DNA of 64,000 bases from Gordius sp. MW1 (lineage: Eukaryota > Nematomorpha > Gordioida > Gordea > Gordiidae), in assembly GCA_964036665.1 (NCBI GenBank), contig OZ038529.1:2914001-2978000 (forward strand), in the 5' to 3' direction. Within the stretch, counting starts at the first letter, position 1, and each line of letters begins with the position of its first letter. Below are positions 62,335-64,000 of the stretch, in pieces. The position numbers and the translations under genes were made by a program. The notes below the pieces were generated by a model that saw only the letters and a program-made list of their open reading frames with translations, made no database searches and was not told the DNA's origin.

Positions 62335-64000
62335 AGAGATAAGTTAGTTTATTGATATATATCTAAACATAATATTAAATGATACAATTATATAATAATT
62401 ATATTAAAAAACATCATATGAGTAATATGTCTTCATCTTCCTCTTTTAGGAGAGGCCAGGAATCCAAAAAAGATTTAAAATTAAATTTTACAATTAAGAT
62501 AGCTATTGATTGTTTCAATAAAAATGCGGGAGAATATTTGGAGGGAGGGAATCGCCTGCCTATTTCTTTGAATAAAGCCAACGCCATTTTTCCATAGGAT
62601 CCTGAACAGGAGGAAACTATTGGGATAAAAATACTAGAGTCCAAAAGGGCCTTGTATTTTTGGAGCTTGCGTTCTTCAGCGAGGGCCATGGAGTCATAAT
62701 TAAGATTAGAGTGGGCAAATAGGTCCATGCATGTAAAATGCCACTTTAAAAGGAGACCATTTTCCCATGGGACTAGCGAGGACCGTCAGGACGCATTCGA
62801 CCATCAAGGTTAGGATCTGAAGGTTCAAGTATGTAGGGAATATGGGCCTTTCTAAGGGCTGACTGGATAATAGAATTGATTTTGGAGTGTCGCAAGTGTC
62901 TAAATTTATTTAGTCTGCAGTGTAACGGGTGGCGTGCTTCTTCATCCACTGGTAGGTTGCAATTTTTACAGGCATATGCCTTGGTGTATCTTATTCCAAG
63001 ACGTAGTGCTATATTGTAGGATAGCTCGCAATCCTCTAACATCATATTGGAGAACTTGCTAGAAAAAGCCTCTAGCCATTCATGTCCAGATTTATCAAAC
63101 ACCAAAGATCTAAGGTTGTAATGTTGTTGGTATCGCAGCTCGAAAGGAAATAAGCAACGAAGCGCGAAACCAAATATGCATCTTAATCCTTTTGATTTGG
63201 TGTTTGTGGTGGTGAGCTTTTTGGTAGAACATTTTTAATTCCAAAGGGATAGGGCCTGTATAAATGTTTCATCGAGGGAGTATGAGATTAGTTTAGCGAC
63301 GATAGATTTTGAGGATAAGTGGGAGGATATAAATGAGGCCAATTATAAGGAGCTTGGTGAACGAATTCCCAGACCCCCAGTTGTTGCTAATGTGGCTTGT
63401 AGCCAGGTGTTAGTCTCGAATGTTAAGTTGAGGGTGGATTCAATGACAGATTTTATGTGGGTTTCGAAATTATGTAAAATATGTGCGTGCAAAAATGCGC
63501 TTGTGGATCGGAAGCAAAATAATATTTTGGCTATATTAAAGTAGTTTTTCAATATGTAAAATGCGTGATGGGCGGGCATAAGCTCAAAAATTTCATTTTT
63601 ACTTTATAAAGTTTTTAGGTTATTGTCGAGATAACTTCTTAAGCATTCAGGACCGCCTATTGGAGAACCTAGTAAAAATACCTCGTCCTTCTCAAGGCGT
63701 AGAAAAGATGCAAAGGATGGGTGGATGTCGTGCTGTCAGAATAAATTTCGCATTTTGTCGCGTTTAATGATAGGTTAAGTTTTATGTAGTATTCATTAAT
63801 GATGTTTAGAGCTTTGATTAGCTCTTCCGTGGTGCCTGATAGGGTGGCATCGTCGAGATACCATGCGTTTAACCTCATTGCATTTTTCGTTGATTTCATC
63901 TATTAATGGTTTGATGGCCATACAAAATAAGGGGGGGCCAAGGGGGTCCCCCTGTTGTATTCCCTCGGCTGAATCAATTAAATATTGCCCAAATTTTAGG
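62335..64000 (-). mobile_element. R2-like LINE, C-terminal half, inactivated
   Basis: Minus-strand non-LTR reverse transcriptase continuing beyond the window end. In coding order: NAWYLDDATLSG (RT catalytic YLDD, near 63860), GGPECLR (63650), TTGGLGIRSPSS (63345-63380), CKNCNLPVDEE..HPLHC, FRHLRH and RMRPDG (62790-63000). PWENGLLLKWHFTC follows, then the C-terminal KEIGRRFPPS and NFKSFLDSW. The Cys-His cluster followed by RPDG suggests the restriction-like endonuclease of R2-type elements; the usual Asp in the WD.TC stretch reads His. Frame changes between pieces show inactivation. The 3' UTR (62335-62410) matches 17600-17680. Confidence 0.7.

Overview
The window is nuclear DNA of an AT-rich invertebrate animal. 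The evidence is spliced genes with GT-AG introns, a Fasciclin-2-like neural adhesion gene, and dense DNA transposons, LINEs and MITEs. The Fas2-like exon layout and tail fit a protostome, perhaps an arthropod, but I cannot name the species. No operons, CRISPR arrays or prokaryotic signals are present.

Four genuine genes can be assembled exon by exon with consistent reading phase. (1) 92-11194 (+): the 3' two thirds of a Fas2/NCAM-type cell adhesion protein (end of one Ig domain, two full Ig domains, two FN3 domains, a membrane span and a cytoplasmic tail). (2) 14091-16719 (+): a complete 8-exon RRP1 (Nnp-1) ribosome biogenesis gene, 379 aa. (3) 18895-34409 (-): a complete 23-exon HYOU1 (GRP170) ER chaperone gene, 1004 aa, with a signal peptide and a C-terminal ADEL retrieval signal in a tiny last exon. 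(4) 39325-39993 (+): a 5-exon MIC19/CHCHD3-like mitochondrial inner-membrane organiser, 174 aa, with an MGN start and a twin CX9C domain. These genes are ordinary housekeeping or neural genes and do not form a pathway together.

From about 40 kb onward the window is a transposon graveyard. It holds an R2-like LINE remnant (40.5-41.6 kb), two hAT MITEs in opposite orientation (42.3 and 49.2 kb), and a hAT element with an exact 8-bp target duplication split by a younger RTE LINE (44.1-48.7 kb). It also holds a Ty3/Gypsy pol fragment (50.3-51.2 kb), a second hAT with its own 8-bp duplication (51.5-52.4 kb), and a foldback-like element with tandem-repeat arms (52.5-53.6 kb). Further on are a LINE fragment (55.5-56.2 kb), a tRNA-like SINE cluster (56.7-57.4 kb), a 943-bp uninterrupted (CATA)n tract (58.8-59.7 kb) and another R2-like LINE (62.3-64 kb). 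Short TA-flanked MITEs and poly-G/poly-C-bearing MITEs are scattered through the introns of the host genes.

The most notable host-side features are ultra-short introns (34-38 bp) in MIC19 and RRP1, a growth of HYOU1 introns from 5' to 3', and one HYOU1 intron that appears to use a GT-CG boundary. I did not find a convincing new multi-gene system.
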